A stretch of DNA of 64,000 bases from Hyphodiscus hymeniophilus (lineage: Eukaryota > Ascomycota > Leotiomycetes > Helotiales > Hyphodiscaceae). Made by a program: the position numbers and the translations under genes. Below are positions 22,526 to 33,636 of this stretch, piece by piece (within the stretch, counting starts at the first letter, position 1; each line of letters begins with the position of its first letter). The DNA lies in NCBI GenBank assembly GCA_016508695.1, contig VNKQ01000018.1:248001-312000 (forward strand), read 5' to 3'. Below the pieces are notes generated by a model. The model searched no databases and was not told where the DNA came from. It saw nothing but the letters and a program-made list of their open reading frames with translations.

Positions 22526-25054
22526 ATGTTCAAATCAGCATCCAAACTACCTCACTGGCAGCGAGAGGTAAGTCCTACTTATCGAAAGGCTCATATGAGT
22601 CGGCGGTATCGTATTTTGGTAGTTATTTTGATGGGAGTATTTTTCTGGTATCGATATTCGAGAAACGAGGTCATCTACGAACCCCCAAAGTATTCGGAGC
22701 ATTCCAACATCGCGCGCTTGTATTCTCCCGAGCCAAGATTCGTCCCGCCTGCTGCACCAAATCCACAGTCGAGGCAACCGCCGCCAGAAAAGTTGTTCGA
22801 TTCTCCTGTTAATGTACCCGACACGGACGAGAAGGTATATCATGCAGATGTGCCAGCGTCAGATGCTCCTGTCAATGTCGAAAGGGACGACGACGAGGCT
22901 CGGTCGCCCATAGTCCCAATACGGAAGGGTGTACCTCCAGAAGAGTATGCAGAGGATGATAGTCGGCACCAAGACTTTCTGGGCACCAGGGCGAACGCGG
23001 AATATGGACCACCCAATATGATCCAACGTGAGCGAACAAAATTGGTGCAGCAAGCATCCGAGAAATTGGTGGAACAACATCTTGCTCCTGCTGTAATATA
23101 TGATGAGGTGCAAGCAGAAAAGAAGGACAGTATCAGCAAAAAAGTCTCGCAAAATTGGGATGAAAAGAAGTTCCCACCATATTCGGAATACGAAGCACTC
23201 GACGAAAAGGGAAAAGCTTTGCCAGATATTGTCCACGTCCCATTTGAAGATAGCACTGCAGAAGTCAACCTTCAAGGATGGGAGGACCAATGGTATTCTG
23301 AAGCGGAGTTTGACATCACGGAATGGGGGAAAATACCAGAGGCGAAGATCGATTTCATTTACACTTGTTAGTAGTACCGGAACCCTGTGCCAATACTTGA
23401 GTAACAAAGACTGATTTTGGCAGGGGTAAACGGCTCAGAAGATGCGTTTCGGGAAACCATATATCCGTACGAAGTCAACAGCACGCTTAATGACCCCGAA
23501 GGTGAATGGTTAGAGTCACACCGAGTCAATCGTTATCGTGATTGGGATGAGCTCCGTTATTCGATAAGAAGTATCGAAAAATACGCAGGCAATTTTCGGA
23601 ACAAGATTCAAATCCTTGTTAATGCTGTCGCGGATCCAAAAGATGTTGCACATGCAACAGTCGAGAATCCAGCCAACATAATCGGGAGACAGAGACCGCT
23701 CTGGCTGAAAGATGATGCCCAGACCAAGGATGTAGTGCAAATTCTCGCCCAAGAAGAGTTTTTCGATGAGAACGAGCGGGGATGTCTTCCCACCTTCAAT
23801 TCTTTGACGATCGAGAACCAGATCTTCAACACCAAGTCAAATACTGATCGGGTATGTTGCAGGAAAGTCTATTCATCGCTCCAATTTTGACAAGCCATGT
23901 GGTGTTAGATTTTTGCGCTTTCTGACGACATGCTCCTTGGAAAGCCTCACGCTGCCTCAGACCTATATTCCCCTCTGTTCGGTCCAACAATGGGGTTCAA
24001 AACAAATGCTTACAGCACCGTCAATCCACCCACTGACGTCGATGCTCGACGATTTGGAGAAAAGCCTTTCCTGATTTACACCTCTTGGCTACTGAACAGG
24101 AGGTTCGGAGAACGAAAGCGCAAGGGACAACAACATTTTGGACATTCCATCTCACGATCCGTGACCAGAGAGGCGATCAAGTCGTTTCCCCGGCCTGCGT
24201 TGCAAAGCACTTGTCAAAGGTTCCGCGGCGAGACTGGATTCCAGCTGTATTCCTGGTATGTAGCTTTTCACTACACGATCGAACGCCACAGGGAAGCTCT
24301 GCTCTGGAGTTATATCGTGTTACGGAGCGATCGTGATGGAAACGGGAATCTCGGTTGGGAGGAACGTCAACAGATCATGCAAGATCTAGAGCAGGGTATG
24401 AGCAAGGAGGGTGAGCCAGGCTTCCGAAAGAGAATGTTCTACCACATGAGCGAGTCTCTCGAGGAGGCAGGTATAGAGGCCCCAAAAGTCAACGTTGACG
24501 TGCAATGGACTTCTCTTGACGGACCCTCTACCATCCAGAACATCGAATGCTTCGAGTTCAATGTTAACGAATGCTTGGCACCCGGTTTCTCCACTTCGTC
24601 TTCCGACGAGAACCACGTCAATTATATATTCAACACGGCGTCCATACTTGATCGTGTGGCGCGGCAGCATCCCAAGTGCGGAGATTGTCTGATCAAGTTG
24701 TTGCTTAATCGTGTGGAGAAAGGGCTGTCCCCACTCCTTCCATACGCTGAAACACAGGCGAGAGAAAGGGAGACTGTGATCAAGGCTTTGTGGAAATATC
24801 AGTATGCTATTGTCGACCCAGACGCGTACTTCGTTATGATCACGGATGCAGAGCAGGTGGAAAACGTTCTATTCAAACGCTTGGTCAAGCGAAAGGGAAA
24901 GGTCGGGCAGCTATGTCTGAATGACGATGTGAGCACCGAGGAAGAAAACGCAGTAGCAGATGTCAGGAAAGTGATGATCAGACTACTCGAATCAATGGTA
25001 CCAGAACCTAGTGCCTTTGAGATCGTTTCAAAGCCTGACCCTTTGGATGTGTGA
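22526..25054 (+). CDS. Stealth-family sugar-phosphate transferase (fungal GNPTAB/XPT1-like)
   Basis: Predicted Golgi enzyme transferring a sugar-1-phosphate from a nucleotide sugar to a glycan; the family includes animal GlcNAc-1-phosphotransferase, the cryptococcal xylosylphosphotransferase and bacterial capsule enzymes. Three exons (22526-23366, 23424-23851, 23909-25054) give 804 residues in phase. Basic N-tail, then one membrane segment (YRILVVILMGVFFWYRY), then a long stem with Pro/Glu-rich sequence. Stealth CR1 is IDFIYTWVNGSED (from residue 275), CR2 starts RDWDELRYSIRSIEKY (about 319), CR3 includes HFGHSISRS (about 499) and CR4 lies near HPKCGDC. A canonical EF-hand loop, DRDGNGNLGWEE (residues 564-575), lies between CR3 and CR4. 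Donor sugar not deducible. Confidence 0.9.
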
Positions 25055-26280
25055 CGGAAAGGCACGATATTGTATTATAGAGACTGTGTATATAATTACA
25101 TACAACCAACATCATCATTTTTCAGTGGATACTTCCACAAGAGAAGACGTATTGTAGCAGGTGTCATGAGAAGCAGCAGTGACGCGCAACATCCGTCAAC
25201 GGTGACCATTCACTTTGTTGGACACATCTTGAGCTCCACCTTTCGATGCCATACCTGTTTCCGACAACAGCAGAAGCATCAGTCTCTTGTGGTGCAAGAG
25301 CTTTCTTCGCGTGTTCCCACTGCCAACTCGGAAGTGTGACATGAAACAGGAGCCAAGACTGCCATTCTAGAATGCATCTATGGAAGCTTGTGAAAACACC
25401 CAACTCCGAATACCGCGAGCCAAATTAAAGTGATCCAAAACTTCCCGTGGAAAAGAAGAGTTTGGAAAGCCACCAACGTGTGAGAGACTGTTTTGAAAAG
25501 GAAAAAGAACACCTGCTGTTCGCGTATCCAGGTGGCCCCTCCAGTTGGATGCAGTGACGACAGAAGAAAATGATAGGACAGTTTCTTCTTGCTGGGAATT
25601 CCGTCTGGACACAGGGCACCAAAGTCTTCTGCAGCTTGCAGGCATCTCGCAAGGCCTGCCCCGCCATCTTGTGTCGTGTAACAGCCCAGGATCAATGTCT
25701 TACTAGGCAGACCGAAGGCCACGTTTATTGCCAAATCGAGCGAGAAACAATCATATCACGACAATGGTCTCTCCCTCGTCTCGCAGCCTATGCCCTAGGA
25801 CCTCACCAGGAAAAGAATGTTCGCTCTCGCCCGTGCTCTAAATTTCTCAGAGGGCACTGTATTCACTTCCTAGGGCGGGATATTGTTTTTGGATCAATTA
25901 TGGTTGGTTACACGTAGAGCCACATGCGGAGAAGACTAGCCTCCACAATTTGATCATTTTCACTCGAGGCTGAGCTTGAAATTTGACAGCCTGCTAGGTC
26001 ATCATCTGAGGAACTGCTGGGCTAGAACCAAGATCAGCCATTCATTGGTTTCCAACTTGATGATCGTGTGTTACCTTTCCCAGCAGCCCAGCTGAGGCGA
26101 TCCGATTTGGGAGACACGGCTGGGCATGATATCGTTGATGAGATTTCAACATCTATCGCAAATGACAAAATATGCTTAAAATAAGTAGGCTTTTTGAACA
26201 AACGACAAAAAAAAGGAAATCGGATTGGCGTCGCGCCCTGCATAGTCCGTCCCACGTCGCCAAGTCCAGCCGCCACCACC

Positions 26281-26421
26281 TTACCATAAGGTACTTGTAG
26301 ATGATACAGTAAGAGGCGTTTGAGGCGTTACCATAAGGTACTTGTAGATGATACAGTAAGAGGCGTTTGAGGCGTTACCATAAGGTACTTGTAGATGATA
26401 CAGTAAGAGGCGTTTGAGGCG
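26281..26421. repeat. Three identical tandem copies of a 47-bp unit
   Basis: Copies at 26281-26327, 26328-26374 and 26375-26421 are identical in the sequence. The unit begins TTACCATAAGGTACTTG and ends GAGGCG. Lack of divergence implies recent amplification. Confidence 0.95.
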
Positions 26422-26446
26422 CTTAAGGCAACATTTGCTCACAATC

Positions 26447-26520
26447 CCGTCCCGAGAACTCGGGACGGCGTTCACCCCTGTGTTGGCTTTGCCGCTTTGC
26501 GCAAGGCGTTCAGGGGAACG
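26447..26520. repeat. Two adjacent hairpins next to the 47-bp repeats
   Basis: Hairpin 1: 10-bp perfect stem CCGTCCCGAG/CTCGGGACGG (26447-26468) with an AA loop. Hairpin 2: CCCCTG (26475-26480) pairs with CAGGGG (26511-26516), extended by CGTT/AACG. GC-rich relative to surroundings. Confidence 0.75.
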
Positions 26521-27259
26521 AGCGTCGCCTCCCTGCTTGCCGGTGAAGTGAGGGCGTCTGGGCCGTGTTCAAGGGGCGCCTAATTGCCGTTACTGATCAA
26601 CTGTCACTTGTCAACTCCCGGATGGACGGGGAGGCAGGCGACAAAACTACGTTATGCAGCCCAGCTAGGGGTCGTTGAAGTCAGTCGGCGTAGAAGGAGC
26701 ACGATAAGATATGTCTCTATGCAAGCCACTGGGCAATTGAAATCGAGGCTTTCAACCCCACCAAATGAATACTGTAGGGGTGATGCACAGAAGATGTGTC
26801 CAGACTCCATATTCAGGGTTCTGAGCCAGTGCAGAGGAGGCTTCCCAGGCAGGTAGGTTATTTTCTGGAGGCCAAATGCGTCTGTCCAAAAACCCTCGAA
26901 GGTCAAGTTGCTAGACATAGCTGCAGACTCTGTTGACACAAGCATCTGCAAGCTGAAGTATGCACACACTAGGACTGCCACCAGCCACAAGCACAATGTC
27001 ACTCTTGTGATGACTTTGGTAGCCGGGAAAGAGGTAAGATATGCCAGACTTGGTCGACATTTACGTTCCTCCCTCGTGGCTCTGGGAGACTTATAACAAA
27101 ATAGGAGTCAATCAATTGGCTCTTCATATATGGACGGTGTACAGTCTGGCCTAAAGATATATCTTGCTACTTCGAAGACACTCAGACGTGGAGGACGATT
27201 CATCCCACGGCAAACAGAAAATCTCACAACAGTATAAGCCGAGAAGATGAGATTTCCTG

Positions 27260-29223
27260 ATGCTCCTCTACCAAGGGTTTCTGCCTCTCCGAATCATCAA
27301 AAATCACGCACTCAGCCTCAAGCGAGAGCATGTGACTTTACAGAACCCCTCGATCCAACTTCATAGCCTCGCCGCCGTCCAATTCCCAATCCGAGTCCAA
27401 GGGCATTGTCAAGTCTCGACAAATACAGCGGCTAGAGTCTAGATGCAAAATTTACGAGGTCGTGATACCCCGCAGCGGCCACTCATCTGTCGCTTTCCAC
27501 CAGTTACAGGTTTCAAAATCCTTCATTGAAAGCTGGTCAATCGGGATCTTCCATGAATGTTCGAAGAGCAACGAACCCATGGAGACTCAATTGGTATACT
27601 CTCCGCTACAGTGCAGTACGACTGATGTTGTTCCATATGAGAATTCTGGCATAGTGCCACAAGTCTACGCCGAGCGTCATGGACATCTTCGTGACCCCAG
27701 TGATAACCCCACTCTCAAATCCCAAAAGGAGAGTGAGGATCAACCTTCGCTCGTTTCTCAGAATTTCCCATCTGCAGCACCGTTTCTGTAAAAGCGCCTC
27801 GAAGTCTCATTTTCGCGGCGAAAAAACCTGCTTGCTGGGCTAGCAAAAGCTAGAAGTAGGAGACAGGGGATACGAGGAGAAGATACGTTTGGCTTCCAAA
27901 GCAAAGGCCATCAACTAATTCGAAGCCCAAAATCGTCCACAAGTACATCAGAAACTGTGATATTGGCAAACGAAGATGATTTCCCAGAGCCGCCGCCGAT
28001 AGATAGTTCAAAGTCTAATTTCGCGTGCTCGATATTCTTCTTGTCTATCCCAACGCTGTTGGCCGAGAGGGACTCATGGACGTAAGTCCCTGTTGATGCA
28101 TCTTATCTACTGCTGCTAATAACTTAATTCCAAGTCAACATGTCAAAGAAGATCTGAAGCCGTATATATGTCTTCTCGAGCACTGCTCCAGCACAGAGAA
28201 TGCTTTCGACTCCTCCGAAGAATGGCTTCGGCACATGAGAGGAGAACAGAGCGATCCAGTACCTGATGTGTTTTCGTCTTGCCCATTATGTTTGCAACAC
28301 CTGGAGGATAGTGAGGTCAACGAGGCATCAAGTTCGGAGAAGTCAAGACCTCTTGAGTTACATGTTGCAGGCCATCTGCTATCTCTGGCGTTACATTCGA
28401 TTCCTCCGCTGCTATCCAGTCCCGAGGGCCCCGAGAGTGAAGACTCCCCACTCGAAGCTCTCCATCATCAGCTGCCATCTCCTCCACCGATCCATCCTTT
28501 TCCGATTCCAGGATTCGCTTCACTGATAACTCCACGACTGCCCACACGTCCCCCCATCTTCACAGCTTCATCCTCCCCACTCATCCCAACCAACGTTCCA
28601 TTCCTACCCTCAAGACCCCCTCCCGCATTTCCCCTACCCCCTTCAAACGCAGAGAGATACACAATCCTCCTCGCAGAAGACAACGCCGTGAACCAAAGAT
28701 TAATCAACATCCTCCTCGCCCGGCTCCAACACACAACAATCACCGTCCCCAACGGCCTCGAAGCCGTGGCCGCTTTCAAGAAGAGGAGATACGATATCGT
28801 GCTAATGGATCTCTTCATGCCCATCATGGTGCGTAACTCCTCTATTTTCCCACCGTTTCAAATTCTCAATTTGGAGAAAAAAGAATTATATATATGTTCA
28901 ATTGGTAAATGGCCTCTGACATCGAGAAGGGCGGCTTTGAAGCTGTCTCAACCATCCGCGCCCACGAAATGAACTTCCGCCTGAATCGTACACCAATCCT
29001 AGGTCTGACGGCCAGTAGGGTGCAGCAAGATAAGCCAAAAATAGGAGATTCTGGGATGGATGATTTTCTCATGAAGCCTATAAGGTTGTTGGATCTGGGT
29101 GAGAAGGTCTCGAGGTACGGACGGCTGGGACGGATGGTTGGGGAGGGAGATGTGTGGAGATTTGTGGAAGGCGCCAGAAAAGCAATGGGAAAAGGAATGG
29201 GAGGCGAGATAGCGAAGCTTTGA
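27260..29223 (+). CDS. Fungal C2H2-type protein fused to a response-regulator receiver domain
   Basis: Five exons (27260-27276, 27344-27787, 27854-28081, 28135-28828, 28927-29223) give 559 residues in phase. The intron at 27788-27853 (GTAAAAG to AGCTAG) removes an in-frame TAA at 27789. N-terminal part: no known domain. Middle: a Cys/His region of the kind found in many fungal C2H2 proteins (DLKPYICLLEHCS, EEWLRHM, CPLC, HVAGHLLSLALHSIP). After a Pro/Ser linker comes a full receiver domain: acidic pocket LLAEDN, phospho-acceptor Asp in IVLMDLFMP, Thr in LGLTAS and Lys in FLMKPI. Both parts lie in one 694-nt exon in one frame, so the fusion does not depend on splicing. The receiver would accept phosphate from an HPt protein or histidine kinase. 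The tiny first exon and the start are the weakest parts of the model. Confidence 0.72.
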
Positions 29224-29411
29224 GAGATTCCATTCTCTACATTGACAATTGCAAGTTTTGTTTTGGAAGCTACGGAGGTATGCACGGTGTATCGAGGATT
29301 CGGCTTTTCGTCTTACCTGATCATCTCTCGTGATTTCCAGTCCCCAAAGCCCACAGCAGCGCCCATCTTGATGATTCGCACAAAAAGAAGATATAATGTG
29401 GCCCACGCTCT

Positions 29412-31253
29412 CTATCCTCGATTTTCTCCTCCTCTCAACCGTTTCACGAAGCTCAAGTATCTTCGTACTGTACCTGCAGGTCGTGGGTGCGTGACCATGC
29501 TCGTCTGAGACCGAGTGCTAGCTTCAACATCCTCTTTCTTCTGTAATGGGGAAGGAATCATGGTCGCAGGGCGAGCCTTCCTGACTAGCTTACGCTTATC
29601 GTTATCATAAAGTGACCGCAAAGCATCGACAGTCCTAACGAATGCCGGATCTTGTTCATTTCTCCGATTCATCGCGTTTGGGGTCTGAGGCGTAGAAGCT
29701 CGGGTATTGTTTCTGGGAGTTAAAGGGAGGTCCTCTCCACTTTCGACTGATTTCGGCGTCACACACCGAGATTCACTTGCTAACGAAGCAGCTCTAGCAA
29801 GCATGTGTCTTCCGCTGCTCGTACCAGAGACTCGAACTCGAGAGCGAGACCAAATTGTACTGCTGGAGCTGGCGATCGATCCAACGCGCTCCAGGTAGTT
29901 CTGAGGATCTAGAAGAGTCCCGCAAGTTTCTGACCTGGAGATAACGTTTCCTCCAGTGATAGATGTATTCCCTGCATGTGAATTCTCTGAGTAAATCGAT
30001 GACTCGTATTTGAGCATCTCCTTTTCAATCTCTTCCGAAAGATTAGATAAAGGGGTATGAGGCAGCGGCTCAAATGTGCTTCGACATGGTGACATGAGTG
30101 ACATCAACATTTGATTCGACGATAACTGGAGGCTTGGAGTCTCGTGAAATTCAGGTGGCCACGGGCAATCGGTGGAAGGGATAAAGAGCGGATCATAATC
30201 GTCCTCGACGAAGATCATATTAAGAATCCTCTCTGAGTATTTCTGAGTGAATCCAGACATCCGACACTTTTGCAGGAAACCCCGAAGATTGGTAACAGAG
30301 TCGCTAAAGAATAGAACGTTGTCCGGACAGTATGGAACTAAACATGATAATCAGCTGCGTCCTCTGTTGAATACGAGGGACTTACGAGGTTCCAAATCGA
30401 AGGGAAGATCACCCTCCGGCCGAAAGCCGCTATATTTTCTGCACATCATGTTGAATTCTGCCATGGTGGTCTTCCCTCGACGCCTGGCCAATCCTCCGAC
30501 AAGCTCGATCAAGAGCACTTCGATTGTTTTCACATTGTGGCCGTAACAGGCACCTGGGAGTGAATGACCGAAGCCAAATCGAGTGAGATCTGCCTCAACT
30601 GAGATGTATTGAACAATGTCGAGATATCGGGGCAACCATACATTAGACAAAGGAGAGAATGCAGGGCCAGTGAAGGGGCTGAGCGTAACATGGAAATGGA
30701 AATGGGTCCAGAAGTAGATCATCAAATCACGCCGAAGTGTTGCACACGCTTGTAGACCCCCGAAAACAGGCTCAAGCACATCCCATGGCGAAGCAAGATG
30801 GCCATCCGGAAAGACTGCCTTTGTCGAGAAGCGTGGAGAGAGACTTATCTTCCGGGGCTCATCATCGAAGCAGTTGTCGTAGATTCGTCGTCTGAGGGCG
30901 ACTGGTAGGCGAAATAAGGAAAAATCGTGAGGGGCATCGTTGCTGGTTGCCATAATTTCTTCACAGACAGCTTGTTGGTTGATCTGGATCTTGGCAACGC
31001 TGAAGAGGTCGCTCGACCGGTCCATTGGAGGAGTTTTGGCATGTTTGGAACTCGGAGTAAGACTTGGCTTGATGGGTGTGCGCGAGTCTTTCCCAGATTC
31101 TGGTGTCGCGCTCCCAAAGAGGGTACCAGCGGAAGAAATGCTTGGTGTTGCGAAGGGAGATACACCTCTCAGAGACCCAACGAGGGTACGACGCATTTCC
31201 AGTGGCTCACCCAACACGAGCGGCTTCCCCGCATGACTTCCATTGTGATCCAT
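29412..31253 (-). CDS. Conserved-looking fungal protein of unknown function
   Basis: Two exons (31253-30386, 30337-29412) give 597 residues in phase. The centre (LPVALRRRIYDNCF, then WDVLEPVFGGLQACATLRRDLMIYFWTHFHFHVTLSPF) resembles the short F-box/2EXR-like start and following region common in fungal proteins that report on chromatin-free, uncharacterised loci; this is a resemblance only. Long Ser/Thr/Pro-rich regions flank it at both ends, suggesting disorder and phosphorylation. No signal peptide or membrane segment. Its 3' end lies 188 bp from the end of the C2H2/receiver gene, tail to tail. Confidence 0.75.
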
Positions 31254-32453
31254 GGCCTTGAAGCGTTGTGTTGTAGGCTATGGACTAATTGTGAGAGAAT
31301 TGAGGTTGTTGATGCCTCTTTGGAAGGTGGAGAAGATATCACAAACAAAGTGCTCTCGCGTAACAACACTTCAGATTGGCGGCCAGATTTGGACTTTGCC
31401 AGTATGAACAAGAGACAGGAGCAAATACAAATAAAATGGTCTCGGCTGCTGTCCACAATGGTATTGCCTCACACCATGAGTGTTACTGATCCCGGAAGAC
31501 CTTACGCGACCGGATCTGAAGTGATTGCGAGTCGAGGCTCGCTCCTGCCTCTCGAACCGACGTGACCATGATCCGGCAAGGTCAATAGTAATTGCCCCAA
31601 TGCTACACCTCTACCAAATGCAAATCGACATGGACATGATGGACACCAAAGCAGTTCTTGGACTTGGCAAATATAACGAGGAACTGTGTATAATATGATA
31701 TACGGTATCGTAGGAAGGGGAACAGCTAGACACAATGCCTTTCACCCTTTTTTATGACGAACTGTACTAACCTACTTTACAGAAACATCTCATGTTGTGT
31801 GACTTACCAGAACTGTGCTCATCCATCGAACAGCAGTGACTTTAAACAAAACGCCCCAAGCCAGAATGCTAAAAGCCCTAGTCTAATCAGCAATAAAATG
31901 CCATGCCGAGACTCATCCTGTGTCGTGAGTAACCTACTCAAGGCCCTCGGAGTAGATCCATCATTGATCATAATAGCATGGCCATCAATCTGATCAAAAC
32001 CAGGCATTCGTCAGAAGGCAAGTTTGAAGGTCGCGAAAAGAATCGCCACCCAGCATTCCATGGGCATTTTGGGCAGTTCTTGGGAGATCCGAAAAGAGTT
32101 GCAATGTGAGTGGTGGTTATACGAGTGTTGTATTTATGTTATGGTACTTCCAAGCCTTGACAACTATTCGTTAGCAATCCTTGTGGTGGTGTTGATTGTG
32201 ACTCTTGATTGAGAGTAGAAGAGAGGAGGTTGAAAATTTGGTGATCCCTGGAACCAACTCGTCGCTTCTTTTCCCCGAAGTTTAGCCCGGGCGCATCTCA
32301 TAAAGTTCCCAAATTCTCGACTCAAACGTCATCTTGCGCCCAAGAATTTACAGCTTCTGATAGAAACTCGAAGCACACCCAAAGTCTCAGAGAAACACTT
32401 GCAACCATCTACGAAAGCATTTAACCTTCCCACGACCCGGCGCATATCTCACC
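31254..32453. promoter_or_regulatory. Divergent intergenic region upstream of PBDC1
   Basis: About 1.2 kb between the uncharacterised minus-strand gene and PBDC1. No frame with family motifs. The last 150 bp before the PBDC1 start are C/A-rich, as usual for fungal leaders. Confidence 0.45.
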
Positions 32454-33114
32454 ATGTCTGTGGCAGCTCCAGCCAACTTCAACCCCGAGGAGGCAGACAA
32501 CCTCGAGGATGTAAGACTCTCATACTCTCACTCCTCGTTTTCCTCGTGATTGTAACTAACAACTCCGCAGATTGAGAAGCAATTCGCTGTCAAAGGTTTG
32601 CAATCATTCCCTCGTGCGCTTCTTCTACCCCGCCACTGACCCTCCCATCAGTCGTTCAGCACATGTCTACGTACTGGGCCATTCTCGAGAAGGTCCGCGG
32701 CTCGACCTTGAAACTTACCAAGATGGATGACGATATATTTGAGCATCTCAAGACCGACTTCCCCGACTTCGACCCTGCAAAGACAATCGATGAGGATGAG
32801 ATGAAGAGCAAGACTGGAAAGGAACGGTGGCGGAAGTTCCTGATGGCATATGAGAAAAAAGTCGACGATTACAACTTCGGTACGATGCTGAGAGCGAATC
32901 CAAAATGGGAGTATGGTCAGGACGAGACGATATTTGGTAGGAAGCTCCAGAAGACTCGTTCAATTGGATGGTGCTAACTCTTCCAGTTCCTCGAATGCAA
33001 TTCTATGCCATCGAGATCGCCCGCAATCGGAACGGATTGAATGACTGGATATATGAGAACAACCAAAAGGAACAAGCAGATGCGAAAGCGAAGGCTGGAG
33101 CGGTCGATTCATGA
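32454..33114 (+). CDS. PBDC1 / Chp1 family protein (DUF757)
   Basis: Small cytosolic protein, homologue of yeast YPL225W and human PBDC1. This family is reported to act as a ribosome-associated chaperone for nascent eEF1A. Four exons (32454-32510, 32571-32595, 32652-32936, 32987-33114) give 164 residues in phase. Matches along the whole length: NPEEADNLEDIEKQFAVK, TYWAILEKVRGSTLKLTK, TGKERWRKFLMAYEKKVDDYNFGTMLR, EYGQDETIFVPRMQFYAIEIARN and GLNDWI. Exon two is only 25 nt. The older name, polysaccharide biosynthesis domain, does not describe its role. Confidence 0.93.
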
Positions 33115-33636
33115 CATCGTATCGTGGACGAATAAATAAATCTCACTGAACCATTCTTGCGAAGCTGAGCCTGGCCGTTCAACGCGTCTCATCTAATAAA
33201 GGCCCGGGTTCATTGACGAATCTTCTCGATTCGAGACGGAATCATATAACTTTCTTAGAGTGCCAAAATGTGGCGTGGCAGCTCTCGTTTGGGTCTCCAT
33301 TCTTCCCCACCTTGTGTGATACTTCAACAAAGGAGTTCCCCCTTTTCTGAGATTTTGTATTACATAGGTCCCATCCGCGGCATCCGCGCAAGTGTAGTCC
33401 GAATCCATTGTTCATACATCCGAATGGGGTGAATTTTCTCGTTAAAAGAACAATCATAACAGAAAAACCCCACGACAATATTGTTTTCGAAGCACGTGTT
33501 CCGCTGTGCTATTACTTCTCGATTGTCTATACGTAGATATCCTTGATCTTTTCGTAGAGTGTTGCTTGCTTTTCGATTCTTCAAACCAAGTCCCTCGTCG
33601 ATCGTTGGCAATTTATCTAAGATTTCCTTACTCGTT
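33115..33636. other. Intergenic region between PBDC1 and the STE6-like gene
   Basis: About 520 bp: 3' flank of PBDC1 and promoter of the ABC exporter, both on the plus strand. A poly(A)-type signal lies at 33131-33140. No gene seen. Confidence 0.5.
33131..33140 (+). terminator. Probable poly(A) signal of PBDC1
   Basis: AATAAATAAA lies 17 bp after the PBDC1 stop codon. Two overlapping AATAAA hexamers. Fungal signals are loose, so this is a likelihood, not a proof. Confidence 0.5.

Larger units (their letters stand above)
25055..27259. other. Gene-poor region with tandem repeats and hairpins
   Basis: About 2.2 kb. Contains 3x47 bp repeats (26281-26421) followed by two hairpins (26447-26520). 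Several short overlapping frames around 25367-25917 on both strands have no motif I recognise. Otherwise nothing supported. Confidence 0.5.

Noticed and set aside
25367..25917. Overlapping frames on both strands after the Stealth gene
   Set aside because: No motif, no consistent exon structure; open frames on both strands at once suggest composition rather than coding.
27789..27791. In-frame TAA in the C2H2/receiver gene, first taken as a sign of a pseudogene
   Set aside because: A canonical 66-nt intron (27788-27853) removes it and restores the phase exactly.
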